Assembly: GCF_003315795.1 (NCBI RefSeq)
Contig: NZ_QMEY01000011.1
Location: 186,001 to 250,000 of the forward strand
DNA: 64,000 nucleotides
Source: Spongiactinospora rosea
Lineage (GTDB): Bacteria > Actinomycetota > Actinomycetes > Streptosporangiales > Streptosporangiaceae
Reading direction: 5' to 3'
Position 1 is the first letter of the stretch; each line of letters begins with the position of its first letter. Positions 32,769 through 41,487 of this stretch are shown here, piece by piece. The notes below the pieces were generated by a model, which made no database searches, was not told the origin of the DNA, and was given only the letters and a program-made list of their open reading frames with translations. Position numbers and translations under genes: made by a program.

Positions 32769-32786
32769 ATATTCCGCAGGGAATAT
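32769..32786. promoter_or_regulatory. Inverted repeat upstream of sigma gene
   Basis: ATATTCC (32769-32775) and GGAATAT (32780-32786) flank GCAG in the 182-base gap between the VWA gene and the ECF sigma gene. AT-rich stem without T-run; operator or weak terminator. Confidence 0.4.
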
Positions 32787-32927
32787 GCCTTCTTGCTATG
32801 CCAGGGCCGTACATTTCCCGCCAGGACAACCCATCCCCCGGACGTAGGCGTCCAATGCGACGTGGGGCCCTGGCGCGGGCAGTGGACGAGACCCGCGGAC
32901 GTGCCCGTGCTGCGGGGAGGAAGATCT

Positions 32928-34493
32928 GTGCCCGGATGGCCCAACACCGGTCGCGCCGATGACCACCTTCTGGTCGAGGCGCTGCGACGCGCGGACGCGC
33001 ACGCGCCCGCCGATCTCTACGACGCCTACGGCGAACGCCTCTACGACTACGCCTGCTCCCGCCTCCCCCACCCGGAGGCGGCGGCCGAGGCGGTGCACAA
33101 CGCCCTGGTCACCGCGTGCGAGGCGGTGGACCGGCTAGGCGATTCCCGGCGGCTGCGCGCCTGGGTGTACGCGCTGACCCGCCACCAGTGCCTCGCCCGG
33201 CCGCGCCGCCGCACCGGCACGCCCCCGCTGGCGGCCCCGGTGCCCGAGGACGACGAAGACGAGATCGACGACCCCGAACTGGCCGAGCTGGTCTTCGAGG
33301 TGCTCGGCGAGCTGGCCCCCGGCGACCGGGAGGTCCTGGAGCTGGCCGTACGGCACGCGCTCGGCGACGCCGAGGTCGCGGCCGTGCTGGGCCTGACCAC
33401 CCGGCAGATCGCGGCCAGGGTCGGCCGGGCCCGCGACCTGCTGGAACTGGCCGCCGCCGCGGTCGTGCTGGCCAGGGTCGGCCGGGCGCACTGCCCCGAC
33501 CTGTCCGCCATGGTCGACTCCCTGGAGGGCCCGCTCCCGCCGCTGCTGCGCAAGCGGCTCTCCGCGCACATCGGCGGTTGTGAGATCTGCCACGAACTCC
33601 GCCACCGGCACGTGTCGGCCGAACGGCTGCTTGCGGCGGTGCCGATCGGCTACCCTCCGCTGTCGCTGCGCCACCGGGTGATCGACACCTGTGCGAACCC
33701 GGACCGCGAGCAGACCAGGCGGGAGATCGCGAAACGCACCGAGCGGTTCGACAAGGCCGGGTTCCCGCTGCCCGCCGAGCGCCGTTCCCGCCGCAGGCCG
33801 CGCCGCCTCACGGCGCTGGTGATCACGGCGTCGTGCGTGCTGGCCGCGACGGTCGCGGTGGTCGTGGTGAACGGCACCGCCGAACCGGCCGGCGTACGCG
33901 CAGCGCCCGCCCCCAGCCCCTCCGTGTTCACCCCCGGCGCGGAGCCCACCGCGGCGGACGAGGCCCCCGGCGACCCCCTCGAAGAGGAGACCGAAGAACC
34001 CGAGGAGACCGCGGAACCGCCGACGCCTTCGGCGGCCCCCACACCCGCCCCGCGCCGTACCACGCGCCCGGCCACGGCCAGTCCCAGCGCCTCGCGCAGG
34101 CCCCCGGCGGTGAGCGCCCGGCTGGCCGTCTCCTGCCCCGCCGACCTCGGCGCCTCCGGCGCGGGCCTGATCCAGCTCGCCGCCCGCGGCTCCGCGGTCT
34201 CCTGGAACGCGTCGGTGTCCGGTGAGATGGGCCTTTCGGCCCGCCGGGGCCGGCTGGCCGCGGGCAAGGGCGCGAGCGTGTGGATCACCGTCGAGGACCC
34301 CGGTGAGCCGGGCGACGGCCAGGTGTCGATCAGGTCCAACGGCGGCAGCAGGACGTGCGCGGTCTCCTGGCCCGGCCAGGACGTCGAGGCCCCCGAACCG
34401 CCCCGGGACACCCCGGAGCCCCCCGGCCCCGAGCCGTCGGAGTCGGCGCCGGCCCCCTCGCCGCAGGACGGAGGCGTCGCGCAGAGCGACTGA
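32928..34493 (+). CDS. ECF sigma factor fused to zinc-finger, membrane and extracellular domains
   Basis: A 521-residue fusion. Residues about 10-85 match sigma region 2 (DLYDAYGERLYDYACSRL ... RLRAWVYALTRHQCLA), about 120-175 region 4 (ELAPGDREVLELAVRHALGD; TTRQIAARVGRAR). Then a zinc-finger-like block (CPDLSAMVDS ... AHIGGCEICHEL, H-x3-C-x2-C) as in zf-HC2 anti-sigma factors, a membrane segment at about 300-320 (LTALVITASCVLAATVAVVV), a Pro/Glu/Thr linker and an extracellular beta domain with two cysteines. Thus sigma and anti-sigma-like parts are on one chain, as in ECF groups with C-terminal extensions. GTG 32928 has GGGGAGG upstream. Probably surface-signal responsive. Confidence 0.88.
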   Translation: MPGWPNTGRADDHLLVEALRRADAHAPADLYDAYGERLYDYACSRLPHPEAAAEAVHNALVTACEAVDRLGDSRRLRAWVYALTRHQCLARPRRRTGTPPLAAPVPEDDEDEIDDPELAELVFEVLGELAPGDREVLELAVRHALGDAEVAAVLGLTTRQIAARVGRARDLLELAAAAVVLARVGRAHCPDLSAMVDSLEGPLPPLLRKRLSAHIGGCEICHELRHRHVSAERLLAAVPIGYPPLSLRHRVIDTCANPDREQTRREIAKRTERFDKAGFPLPAERRSRRRPRRLTALVITASCVLAATVAVVVVNGTAEPAGVRAAPAPSPSVFTPGAEPTAADEAPGDPLEEETEEPEETAEPPTPSAAPTPAPRRTTRPATASPSASRRPPAVSARLAVSCPADLGASGAGLIQLAARGSAVSWNASVSGEMGLSARRGRLAAGKGASVWITVEDPGEPGDGQVSIRSNGGSRTCAVSWPGQDVEAPEPPRDTPEPPGPEPSESAPAPSPQDGGVAQSD

Positions 34494-34649
34494 ACGCGGC
34501 TCCGGCCGTCCCCAAGTCAGGGCACAGTCTGTCCAGAACCCCCCCTACGATAGGGTATTTCACTCTTGTAAGATCGGCGGGGGGTATGTAGAGAATAACG
34601 CTACGCTACGACAGCCTGATCAGGTAAACCATGTCCTGGTGGAACGCGT

Positions 34650-34699
34650 CGCCATTGACGGTCAATGGCGGGGTTGATCCCATGGACGGGTTGGTCCAT
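34650..34699. promoter_or_regulatory. Palindromes before the exopolysaccharide locus
   Basis: CGCCATTGAC (34650-34659) and its complement (34661-34670) flank one base, a perfect palindrome of ten-base arms. A second repeat, ATGGAC (34682-34687) and GTCCAT (34694-34699), follows. Both lie within 100 bases upstream of the first gene of the glycan locus; the rest of 34494-34746 has an AT-richer promoter-like stretch near 34545-34620. Operator role inferred. Confidence 0.6.
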
Positions 34700-34746
34700 T
34701 GAACAGGACACTCGACCATGCCTTGACTCAGCTTGCGGGAGCCTTG

Positions 34747-35130
34747 ATGCGCACGTACCGGCGACTTCTCACGTGGGTGCTGACACCCGCGTGCGCCGCC
34801 GGCGCCCTGATCGCGATCATGGACATCGACACCCCGCTGCGCCTGGTCTTGACCCCCCTTTACCTGCTCGTGGTCCCCGCTTTGGCGGCAACAGGCCTTC
34901 TGAGGGATCGCGATGGCATCTCGGCACTAACCTTTGGTACAGGCGCGAGCATCGGGGTCAATGTTCTGCTCGCGCAGGGGATGCTTCTCTGGGACGTATG
35001 GTCCCCCCGTGCGGCCGTGGCGACGATCGGCGCACTCGGGGGGTTCCTGTACGTGCTGCGCGTCCTACACAGAGGCGACACGGGGATGCGCCGCACACTG
35101 AGCTCCACGGAGGGGATGGGGTCACGTTGA
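34747..35130 (+). CDS. Small four-helix membrane protein
   Basis: A 127-residue protein with about four membrane segments (LLTWVLTPACAAGALIAIMD; LRLVLTPLYLLVVPALAATG; ISALTFGTGASIGVNVLLAQ; AAVATIGALGGFLYVLRV). No named family. The ATG at 34747 has GGGAG five bases upstream; TTG 34699 would add 16 residues. Its stop is two bases before the next gene's ATG, so it is the first gene of the exopolysaccharide run and probably acts with it, perhaps in chain-length control or export. Confidence 0.8.
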   Translation: MRTYRRLLTWVLTPACAAGALIAIMDIDTPLRLVLTPLYLLVVPALAATGLLRDRDGISALTFGTGASIGVNVLLAQGMLLWDVWSPRAAVATIGALGGFLYVLRVLHRGDTGMRRTLSSTEGMGSR

Positions 35131-35132
35131 GC

Positions 35133-36248
35133 ATGTCGATCACGATCGTCCGGCCCACGGACCTCGGTCCGGCCGAAATCGAGCGATGGCGCGCCCTTCA
35201 GCAGGCCGACCCGGCTCTGGACAACGCGTTCCTGTCGGTGGAGTTCGCCCTGGCCATGGGCCGGCTCCGCGACTACGTCCGGGTGGCGGTCATCGAGGAC
35301 GGCGGGCGGATCGCCGGGTTCTTCCCCTACGAGCGGCACGGCTTCGGCGTCGGCAGGCCGCTCGGCGGGTTCCTGACCACCTGCCACGGCCTGATCTCGG
35401 TGCCCGAGTTGAAGCTCAACGCCCGTGAGCTGCTGCGGGCCTGCCGGCTCAACGTGCTGGAGTTCGACCACATGGTGGCGGGCCAGCCGACGTTCGCCCC
35501 CCACGAGGCCGACGTACGACCGGCCCCCGTGATGGATCTCACAGCGGGCTTCGACGCCTACGCCGAGCAGGTGCGCGCCAACTCCCCGAAGAACTACAAG
35601 ACCGTCCGCTACAAGCAGCGCAAGCTCGGCCGCGAGCACGGAGACGTGCGGCTGGAGTGGGCCTCGGCCGACCCCGCCCTGCTCCGCACGCTGCTGGGGT
35701 GGAAGTCCGGCCAGTACCGCAGCACCGGACGCGTGGACCGCTTCGCCCAGCCCTGGATCGTCCGGCTGACCGAGGAGATGCACGCCACCGCCACCCCCGG
35801 CTTCGCCGGGGTGCTGACCATGCTCTACGCCGGAGACGTGCCCGTGGCGGGCCACTTCGGGCTGCGTACCGCGACCTCGCTGGTCGGCTGGTTCCCCGCC
35901 TACGACCCCGAATACGCGCGTTACTCCCCCGGCATCGTGCATCACCTGCTGATGGCGGAGCACGCGGCACGGGCCGGGCTGCACCAGGTCGACATGGGCA
36001 AGGGCGGCCGGGAGTACAAGGACTGGTTGAAGAGCGGGGTCCTGCTGGTGGCGGAGGGACGGATCGCCCGGCCGTCCGCCACGGCCATGGTCCACTGGAT
36101 CGGCAGGACTCCGTTGAACAAGGCCAGAACCATCGTGACCGACAGGCCGGAGCTGTACCGGCTGGCGGATCGCGTGCTCAAGGCCGCGGGGCGGCTGCGC
36201 ACGGGAGGCCGGCCGTCGGCGAGGTCACAAAAACCCGTGAAACCCTAG
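35133..36248 (+). CDS. BioF2-like GNAT acyltransferase
   Basis: About 371 residues with the double-GNAT architecture of FemAB/BioF2-like (CelD-type) proteins. Key blocks: VAVIEDGGRIAGFFPYERHG, the middle NSPKNYKTVRYKQRKLGREH and the C-terminal GHFGLRTATSLVGWFPAYDP and VDMGKGGREYKDWLKSG. Such proteins in exopolysaccharide clusters transfer acyl or amino-acyl groups to sugars. The start is taken at ATG 35133; TTG 35127 is also possible. It follows a small membrane protein and precedes a GT2 gene by 245 bases. Confidence 0.88.
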   Translation: MSITIVRPTDLGPAEIERWRALQQADPALDNAFLSVEFALAMGRLRDYVRVAVIEDGGRIAGFFPYERHGFGVGRPLGGFLTTCHGLISVPELKLNARELLRACRLNVLEFDHMVAGQPTFAPHEADVRPAPVMDLTAGFDAYAEQVRANSPKNYKTVRYKQRKLGREHGDVRLEWASADPALLRTLLGWKSGQYRSTGRVDRFAQPWIVRLTEEMHATATPGFAGVLTMLYAGDVPVAGHFGLRTATSLVGWFPAYDPEYARYSPGIVHHLLMAEHAARAGLHQVDMGKGGREYKDWLKSGVLLVAEGRIARPSATAMVHWIGRTPLNKARTIVTDRPELYRLADRVLKAAGRLRTGGRPSARSQKPVKP

Positions 36249-36293
36249 GGAGCCCGCAAACGCTCCCTGATCAGGCACGACAATCTCAGCAGT

Positions 36294-36319
36294 ACGGCAC
36301 CACAGCACGGCACCACAGC
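36294..36319. repeat. 13-base tandem repeat in intergenic region
   Basis: ACGGCACCACAGC occurs twice in immediate tandem, followed by looser CAGCACCGCACC-like repeats to about 36352. It lies in the 245-base gap before the first GT2 gene. Function unknown. Confidence 0.6.
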
Positions 36320-36493
36320 AGCGAACCAGCACCGCACCAGCACTGCACCGCACCCTCAGACACCAGCAGCCCCAGGACATTTGATGCTCCATAACTGGAA
36401 TCGCACATATCCACTGGACGGCTCGCAAACGAGGCCCGGGTCCGTCTGGCGGTCTGCGCCGGCGTCCGATCGCCCGGAAGGAAATCCCTCACC

Positions 36494-37327
36494 ATGAGTC
36501 CCGATACCACCAAGCACAACGGCCATGCCCACGTGACGCCGCTGCGGTCGCCTCCGCCGCTGGAGCGTTTCACTCCGGTGACACCGCACATCGCGATCAC
36601 TCCCACCGTGAGCGTGGTGGTACCCGCACTGAACGAGGCGGAGAACCTCCCGCACGTGTTCGCCACGCTTCCGAAGTGGATCAACGAGGTCGTCCTGGTG
36701 GACGGCAACTCCGCGGACGAGACGGTCGCCGTCGCCCGGCGGCTGCGGCCCGACATCCGGATCGTCACCCAGCGGGGCAAGGGCAAGGGCGACGCCCTGG
36801 CCGCGGGCTTCGCCGCCTGCACGGGCGACATCATCGTGATGATCGACGCCGACGGCTCCACCGACGGCCGGGAGATCGTCCGTTTCGTCGGGGCGCTCGT
36901 GACCGGGGCCGACTTCGTCAAGGGGTCGCGCAACCTCAACGGCGGCGGCAGCGACGACCTCACCCACGGCAGGCACCTCGGCAACAAGGCGCTCACCTGG
37001 CTGGTCAACGTGCTGTACCGGGCCCGCTTCAGCGATCTGTGCTACGGCTACAACGCGTTCTGGGCCCGTCACCTCGACGTCCTCGCCGTGGACTGCGACG
37101 GCTTCGAGGTGGAGACGCTGATGAACATCCGCGCCCACCGGGCCGGGCTGCGGGTCGTGGAGGTGCCGAGCCACGAGCGGGTGCGCCTGCACGGCACGAG
37201 CAACCTGAGGGTCACCAGGGACGGCATCCGCGTGCTGCGCACCATCCTGCGCGAGTGGCGCCGCCGGCCGCTGCCCGTTCCCGCCGAGCCCGCCACCACC
37301 CGCGCCGCCGACCAGGGCGCCGCGTAA
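36494..37327 (+). CDS. GT2 glycosyltransferase, polyprenyl-phosphate type
   Basis: A 277-residue GT-A enzyme resembling dolichol/polyprenyl-phosphate mannosyl or glucosyl transferases. Nucleotide-sugar blocks VSVVVPALNEAENLP and VVLVDGNSADETV, metal-binding DAD in IIVMIDADGSTD, acceptor region GSRNLNGGGSDDLTHGRHLG. No C-terminal membrane anchor. It could load a lipid carrier with a sugar for the glycan locus. GGAAGGAAA precedes the ATG. The next GT2 gene begins five bases after its stop. Confidence 0.92.
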   Translation: MSPDTTKHNGHAHVTPLRSPPPLERFTPVTPHIAITPTVSVVVPALNEAENLPHVFATLPKWINEVVLVDGNSADETVAVARRLRPDIRIVTQRGKGKGDALAAGFAACTGDIIVMIDADGSTDGREIVRFVGALVTGADFVKGSRNLNGGGSDDLTHGRHLGNKALTWLVNVLYRARFSDLCYGYNAFWARHLDVLAVDCDGFEVETLMNIRAHRAGLRVVEVPSHERVRLHGTSNLRVTRDGIRVLRTILREWRRRPLPVPAEPATTRAADQGAA

Positions 37328-37332
37328 CCCCA

Positions 37333-38280
37333 ATGAAGACCAGTGTCGTCATCTGCGTGTACACGGAGGAGCGATGGGACGACATCCGTGAGGCGGTCGA
37401 GTCCGTCCGCGCCCAGCGGCGGGCTCCGCACGAGCTGATCCTGGTGGTGGACCACAATCCGGATTTACGGCTCAAGCTGAAGCACGAGTATCCGGACGCG
37501 ATCGTCGTGGCCAACGCGCACGACCAGGGGCTCTCGGGCGGCAAGAACACCGGCGCCGAGATCGCGACCGGCGACATCGTCGCCTACCTCGACGATGACG
37601 CCGTCGCGGACCCCGGCTGGCTGGAGGCGTTGGAGGAGGGCTTCCAGCAGCCGGGCACGGTCGGCGTGGGCGGGCGCACGTCGCCGCTGTGGGCGACCGG
37701 GCGGCGACCGCGGTGGTTCCCGCACGAGTTCGACTGGACGGTCGGGTGCTCCTACACCGGGATGCCCGCCCGCCGGGCCCGGGTGCGCAACGTGATGGGC
37801 GGCAACGCCGCCTTCCGCAGGGACGCGGTGACCGGTGCCGGAGGGTTCCGTTCCGGCATCGGGCGCAGCGTCCAGGGGCGCAAGAGCCGCCCGCTGGGCT
37901 GCGAGGAGACGGAGTTCTGCATCCGGCTGACGCAGCGCAGCCCGGACGCGGTGATCTGGTACGAGCCCGCCGCGGTGATCGGCCACAAGGTCTCCGCGCA
38001 GCGGTCCCGGTTCGCCTACCTGCGGACGCGGTGCTACGCGGAGGGCCTGTCCAAGGCACTGGTGGCGGCCAGCGTCGGGGCCGGTGACGGGTTGTCCAGC
38101 GAACGCTCGTACGCGACCAGGACCCTCCCGCTCGGCGTGCTGCGCGGCCTCGGCGCGGCCCTGCGCGGCGACCTCGCGGGGCTGGGCCGGGCGGGCGCGA
38201 TCGTCGTCGGTCTCGCCTGGACGACCTGGGGTTACGTGGTGGGCACGGTACGCCTGAAGCTGCGCGGCGGCGCGTCGTGA
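37333..38280 (+). CDS. GT2 glycosyltransferase
   Basis: A 315-residue GT-A enzyme with MKTSVVICVYTEERWDDIRE, QGLSGGKNTGAEIATGDIVA and the metal-binding AYLDDDAVADPGWLE; a catalytic-base region is seen in GCEETEFCIRL. The C-terminus has a hydrophobic stretch (AGAIVVGLAWTTWGYVVGTV) that may attach it to the membrane. It shares the VVDHN and PRWFPHEF(W) style with the GT2 part of the giant fusion at 44881, suggesting common ancestry. Its stop overlaps the start of the deacetylase gene (GTGA). Confidence 0.92.
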   Translation: MKTSVVICVYTEERWDDIREAVESVRAQRRAPHELILVVDHNPDLRLKLKHEYPDAIVVANAHDQGLSGGKNTGAEIATGDIVAYLDDDAVADPGWLEALEEGFQQPGTVGVGGRTSPLWATGRRPRWFPHEFDWTVGCSYTGMPARRARVRNVMGGNAAFRRDAVTGAGGFRSGIGRSVQGRKSRPLGCEETEFCIRLTQRSPDAVIWYEPAAVIGHKVSAQRSRFAYLRTRCYAEGLSKALVAASVGAGDGLSSERSYATRTLPLGVLRGLGAALRGDLAGLGRAGAIVVGLAWTTWGYVVGTVRLKLRGGAS

Positions 38281-39083
38281 CGCGAGTGCCGATCCTGATG
38301 TACCACTCGATCACCGACGCGCCGACGCCGGAGACACGCCCGCTGGCGGTACGGCCGGGCGACTTCGCCGACCAGCTCGGCCACCTCAAGGACCGCGGCT
38401 TCACCCCGATCACCCTCGGCGAGCTGGCGGCCCTGCGAAGAGAGCGCCGCGAGCCGCCCGCCCGGCCCGTCGTGATCACCTTCGACGACGGCTACGCCGA
38501 CTTCCACCGCGAGGCGCTGCCGATCCTGACCAGGCTCGGCGTGCCCGCGACGGTGTTCCTGACCAGCGGATGGCTGCGCGACGCCGGGCCCGACGCCGCG
38601 GGCCGCCCGCTGGACGCCATGCTGAGCTGGGCCCAGGTCAGGGAGGCCGCCGACAGCGGCATCGAGATCGGCGGGCACAGCCACAGCCATCCGCAGCTCG
38701 ACCAGTTGCCCGGCCCGGCGCTGCGGGAGGAACTGCGGCGCAACAAGGCGCTGCTGGAGGACCGGCTCGGGCGCCCGGTCACCACGATGGCCTACCCGTT
38801 CGGCTACTCCAGCGCGCGGGTGCGCCGGGAGACGCGTGCGGCGGGATACCTGGCGGCGTGCGCGGTGGGCAACGCGATGGCCACCGAGCGGCACGACGTA
38901 CTGGCGATGCCCCGGCTGACGGTGAGCCGGAACACCGGCCTGGCCCGGTTCCGCAACGCCGTGGAGGACAACGCGGTTCCCCTGATCTACCTGAGGGAAC
39001 GTCTGCTGACGAAGGGATACGCGGTGGTGAGGAGGACACGATACGCGGTGCGGCAGGTGCGGCAGGTAGCGCACGGTGAGTGA
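38277..39083 (+). CDS. Polysaccharide deacetylase
   Basis: A 268-residue NodB-fold (CE4) protein. Motif 1 is VITFDDGYADF (catalytic base and metal Asp), motif 2 is IGGHSHSHPQLDQL (metal His), and a third block is TMAYPFGYSSARVRRE. It removes N- or O-acetyl groups from polysaccharide. No signal peptide; the short hydrophobic start (VPILMYHSITDA) is the fold's first strand. GTG 38277 overlaps the upstream GT2 stop, and its end overlaps the flippase start by eight bases: the three genes are tightly coupled. Confidence 0.93.
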   Translation: MTRVPILMYHSITDAPTPETRPLAVRPGDFADQLGHLKDRGFTPITLGELAALRRERREPPARPVVITFDDGYADFHREALPILTRLGVPATVFLTSGWLRDAGPDAAGRPLDAMLSWAQVREAADSGIEIGGHSHSHPQLDQLPGPALREELRRNKALLEDRLGRPVTTMAYPFGYSSARVRRETRAAGYLAACAVGNAMATERHDVLAMPRLTVSRNTGLARFRNAVEDNAVPLIYLRERLLTKGYAVVRRTRYAVRQVRQVAHGE

Positions 39084-41487
39084 GCGCGGGGGTCTGGCCG
39101 GGGGGCAGGCGACCCGCGCCGGGGGGCCGTGGTCGCGGCTGCGCGACCGCCTGCCGTCCGACCTTTCCGATCCGCTGCTGCGCAGCGCGTACGCCCTGAT
39201 GCTCAACGCGGGCGCGGGCGCGCTCATCGGCCTGGCCTACTGGGCGGTGACCGCCCGGGTCTTCGACGAGCGGGACGTCGGCGTCGCGCTGGCCATCCTG
39301 GCCGCGATGCGACTGCTGGCGGCGATCACGTCGTTCGGGTTCGTCGGCACGCTGACCCGCTTCATCCCGCAGACCGGGCGGCGCAGCGGGCAGTTCATCC
39401 TGCTCGTGTACGCGGTCGGCGCGGGCCTCGCGGTGGTCGGCTGCCTGATCTTCTTACTCACCCTGGACATCTGGGGCCCGACGTACGGCCTGCTGTCCGG
39501 GTTCGGCGCGGGCGTGGTGTTCACCGCCATGGTGATCGTCTGGAGCGTCTGCACGCTCCAGGACGTCGTGCTGACCGCCCTGCGCAGGGCCCCGCTGGTC
39601 CCGATCGCGAACCTGGTGTTCTGGATCGTCCGGTTCGGCGTGCTGGTCGGCGCGGCGGTGGTGCTGCGGTCCGGCGGCGCGGCGGCCTCCTGGGCGGTGT
39701 TCCTGGCCTGGATCGCGCCGGGGCTCGCGGTCGCGGTGTGGGTGAACGTCCTGATCTTCCGCAGGCTGGTGCCCGAACACGCCAAGCGGACCGGCGTCGG
39801 CAAGAACCTCACGGTCCGCCAGATCGGGCGTTTCCTGGCCGGGGACTACACCGGGTCGATCTTCACGCTGCTGCTGAACTACGGGCTGCCGGTACTCGTG
39901 GCCGCACAGGTCACCCAGGAGATGAACGCCTACTACGGGCTGACCATCACGCTCGGCGCGATGCTGGAGATGCTGAGCTACACGATGGCCTCCTCGCTGA
40001 CCGTGGAGGGCGCGTTCGACGCGGCCAAGCTGGGCGACAACTGCCGCCGGGCGCTGCGCCGCACGTTCGTCATCCTGACGCCGCTGGTGCTCGGGGCGGC
40101 GGTGTTCGCCCCGGTCGCGCTGATGCTCTACGGCGGCGGCTACGCCGAGCACGCCACCACGCTGATGCGGCTGATCGCGCTGGCCGCGCTGCCCCGGGCG
40201 ATCGTCGAGCTGTACCTGGGCGCGCTGCGGGCGCAGCGCCGGGCGCGGACGATCGTGGTCGTCCAGGCGACCATGGCGACGCTGGCCATCGGCGGCACGC
40301 AGGTGCTGCTGCCGAAGTACGGGATCACCGGCGTCGGGATGGCCATCCTCGGCGGCCAGACCCTGGTGGCGCTGGCCGTGCTGCCCGGCCTGCGCAAGAT
40401 CATCGGGCGGCAGGGGGAGCGCTCCGCCGCGCTCGCCTTCGCGCTGCGCTGGCTCCCCGCGCCCGCGCTGGCGGTGGCGCTGCACCTGGTCCTGGGCGGG
40501 CCCGCCCTCGGCGGCATCGGGTCGGCGGCGGCGCTGGACATGGCGGCCGGGACGCTCGGCCTGCCGGACGCCGCCGCGTTGCACCCCTGGCTGCCGCTCG
40601 CCGTCGCGCTGGTCTGCCTGCCGCCGCTGTCAATGCTGTTCCGCAGGCTCGGCGCGGGGCCAGGGGCCGAGTCGCTGGCCCTGGTGCTGTTCGTGGCGGC
40701 GCACTGGGCGCTGGCCCCGGCCTCGCCCGCGCTGCACCTGCTGCTGCTCGCCTGGGTGGTCTGGGCGGCGGTGGCGACCCGCTGGCTGGTCGCCGTGCCG
40801 GCGTCCGAGCTGATCGAGCCGTTCCGGCGCACGGGCGGGGCGGGCCCCTGGCTGGTGCCCGGCGAGCTGCGCTCCACCGCCAGCCGGGCCGACCGGGTGG
40901 CGGTCACCGTACTGCTGATCGGGCTCGCCCTGGCCGCGGCGGCACTGCACCCGCTGGGGGCCGCGCTCATGCTGACGGCCGCGCTCGGCCTGGTGGCGGC
41001 GCGCAGGCTCGCCGGGGGGTGGCCCGGCGGCTGGCCGGTCGCGCTGGGGGCGCTGGCCGCGCTGCTGGCGGGCGTACCGGCCGCCCTGCCGCCGGGCGGG
41101 GGCGTACCGGCCCCCACGCCGCTGCTGTGGGCCACCGCCGCCGTGGCGGCGGTCTGCCTGGCCGGGGTGCTGCGCAGGGTCCGGCACGGCCTGTCCGACC
41201 GTACGGCGTGCGTGCTGGCCCTGGCGTGCCTGCCGCTGGCCGTCCCCGCGGCGACCGGGGCCGTGGAGATCCCGCTGGCGTCGGTGCTGGCCCCGGCCGC
41301 GCCGTTCGCGGCGCTGCTGGCCGCGTACGCGGTCTTCCCGGCCGGTCCGGCCGGGGGCCGGTCAGGGCGCGCCGAGCCCGCGCGCCTCCATCGTCCGGAC
41401 GACCCAGGCGGGGTTCAGCCGGAAGAGGGCGACGACGGCGACGCCGTAGGACCGGACCTCCCGGGGGTCGGTCAGAAAAGCGCGTAG
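39076..41487 (+). CDS. Polysaccharide flippase-like membrane protein
   Basis: An 803-residue protein with roughly 18-20 hydrophobic segments. The first ~450 residues match MATE/Wzx-type polysaccharide exporters (SAYALMLNAGAGALIGLAYW; EMNAYYGLTITLGAMLEMLS; KYGITGVGMAILGGQTLV). The remaining ~300 residues add extra membrane segments beyond a normal flippase, then a charged tail (DDPGGVQPEEGDDGDAVG). GTG start overlaps the deacetylase stop. The last 126 bases overlap the 3' end of the convergent GT2 gene, so that tail is probably not conserved. Confidence 0.87.
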   Translation: MSERGGLAGGQATRAGGPWSRLRDRLPSDLSDPLLRSAYALMLNAGAGALIGLAYWAVTARVFDERDVGVALAILAAMRLLAAITSFGFVGTLTRFIPQTGRRSGQFILLVYAVGAGLAVVGCLIFLLTLDIWGPTYGLLSGFGAGVVFTAMVIVWSVCTLQDVVLTALRRAPLVPIANLVFWIVRFGVLVGAAVVLRSGGAAASWAVFLAWIAPGLAVAVWVNVLIFRRLVPEHAKRTGVGKNLTVRQIGRFLAGDYTGSIFTLLLNYGLPVLVAAQVTQEMNAYYGLTITLGAMLEMLSYTMASSLTVEGAFDAAKLGDNCRRALRRTFVILTPLVLGAAVFAPVALMLYGGGYAEHATTLMRLIALAALPRAIVELYLGALRAQRRARTIVVVQATMATLAIGGTQVLLPKYGITGVGMAILGGQTLVALAVLPGLRKIIGRQGERSAALAFALRWLPAPALAVALHLVLGGPALGGIGSAAALDMAAGTLGLPDAAALHPWLPLAVALVCLPPLSMLFRRLGAGPGAESLALVLFVAAHWALAPASPALHLLLLAWVVWAAVATRWLVAVPASELIEPFRRTGGAGPWLVPGELRSTASRADRVAVTVLLIGLALAAAALHPLGAALMLTAALGLVAARRLAGGWPGGWPVALGALAALLAGVPAALPPGGGVPAPTPLLWATAAVAAVCLAGVLRRVRHGLSDRTACVLALACLPLAVPAATGAVEIPLASVLAPAAPFAALLAAYAVFPAGPAGGRSGRAEPARLHRPDDPGGVQPEEGDDGDAVGPDLPGVGQKSA

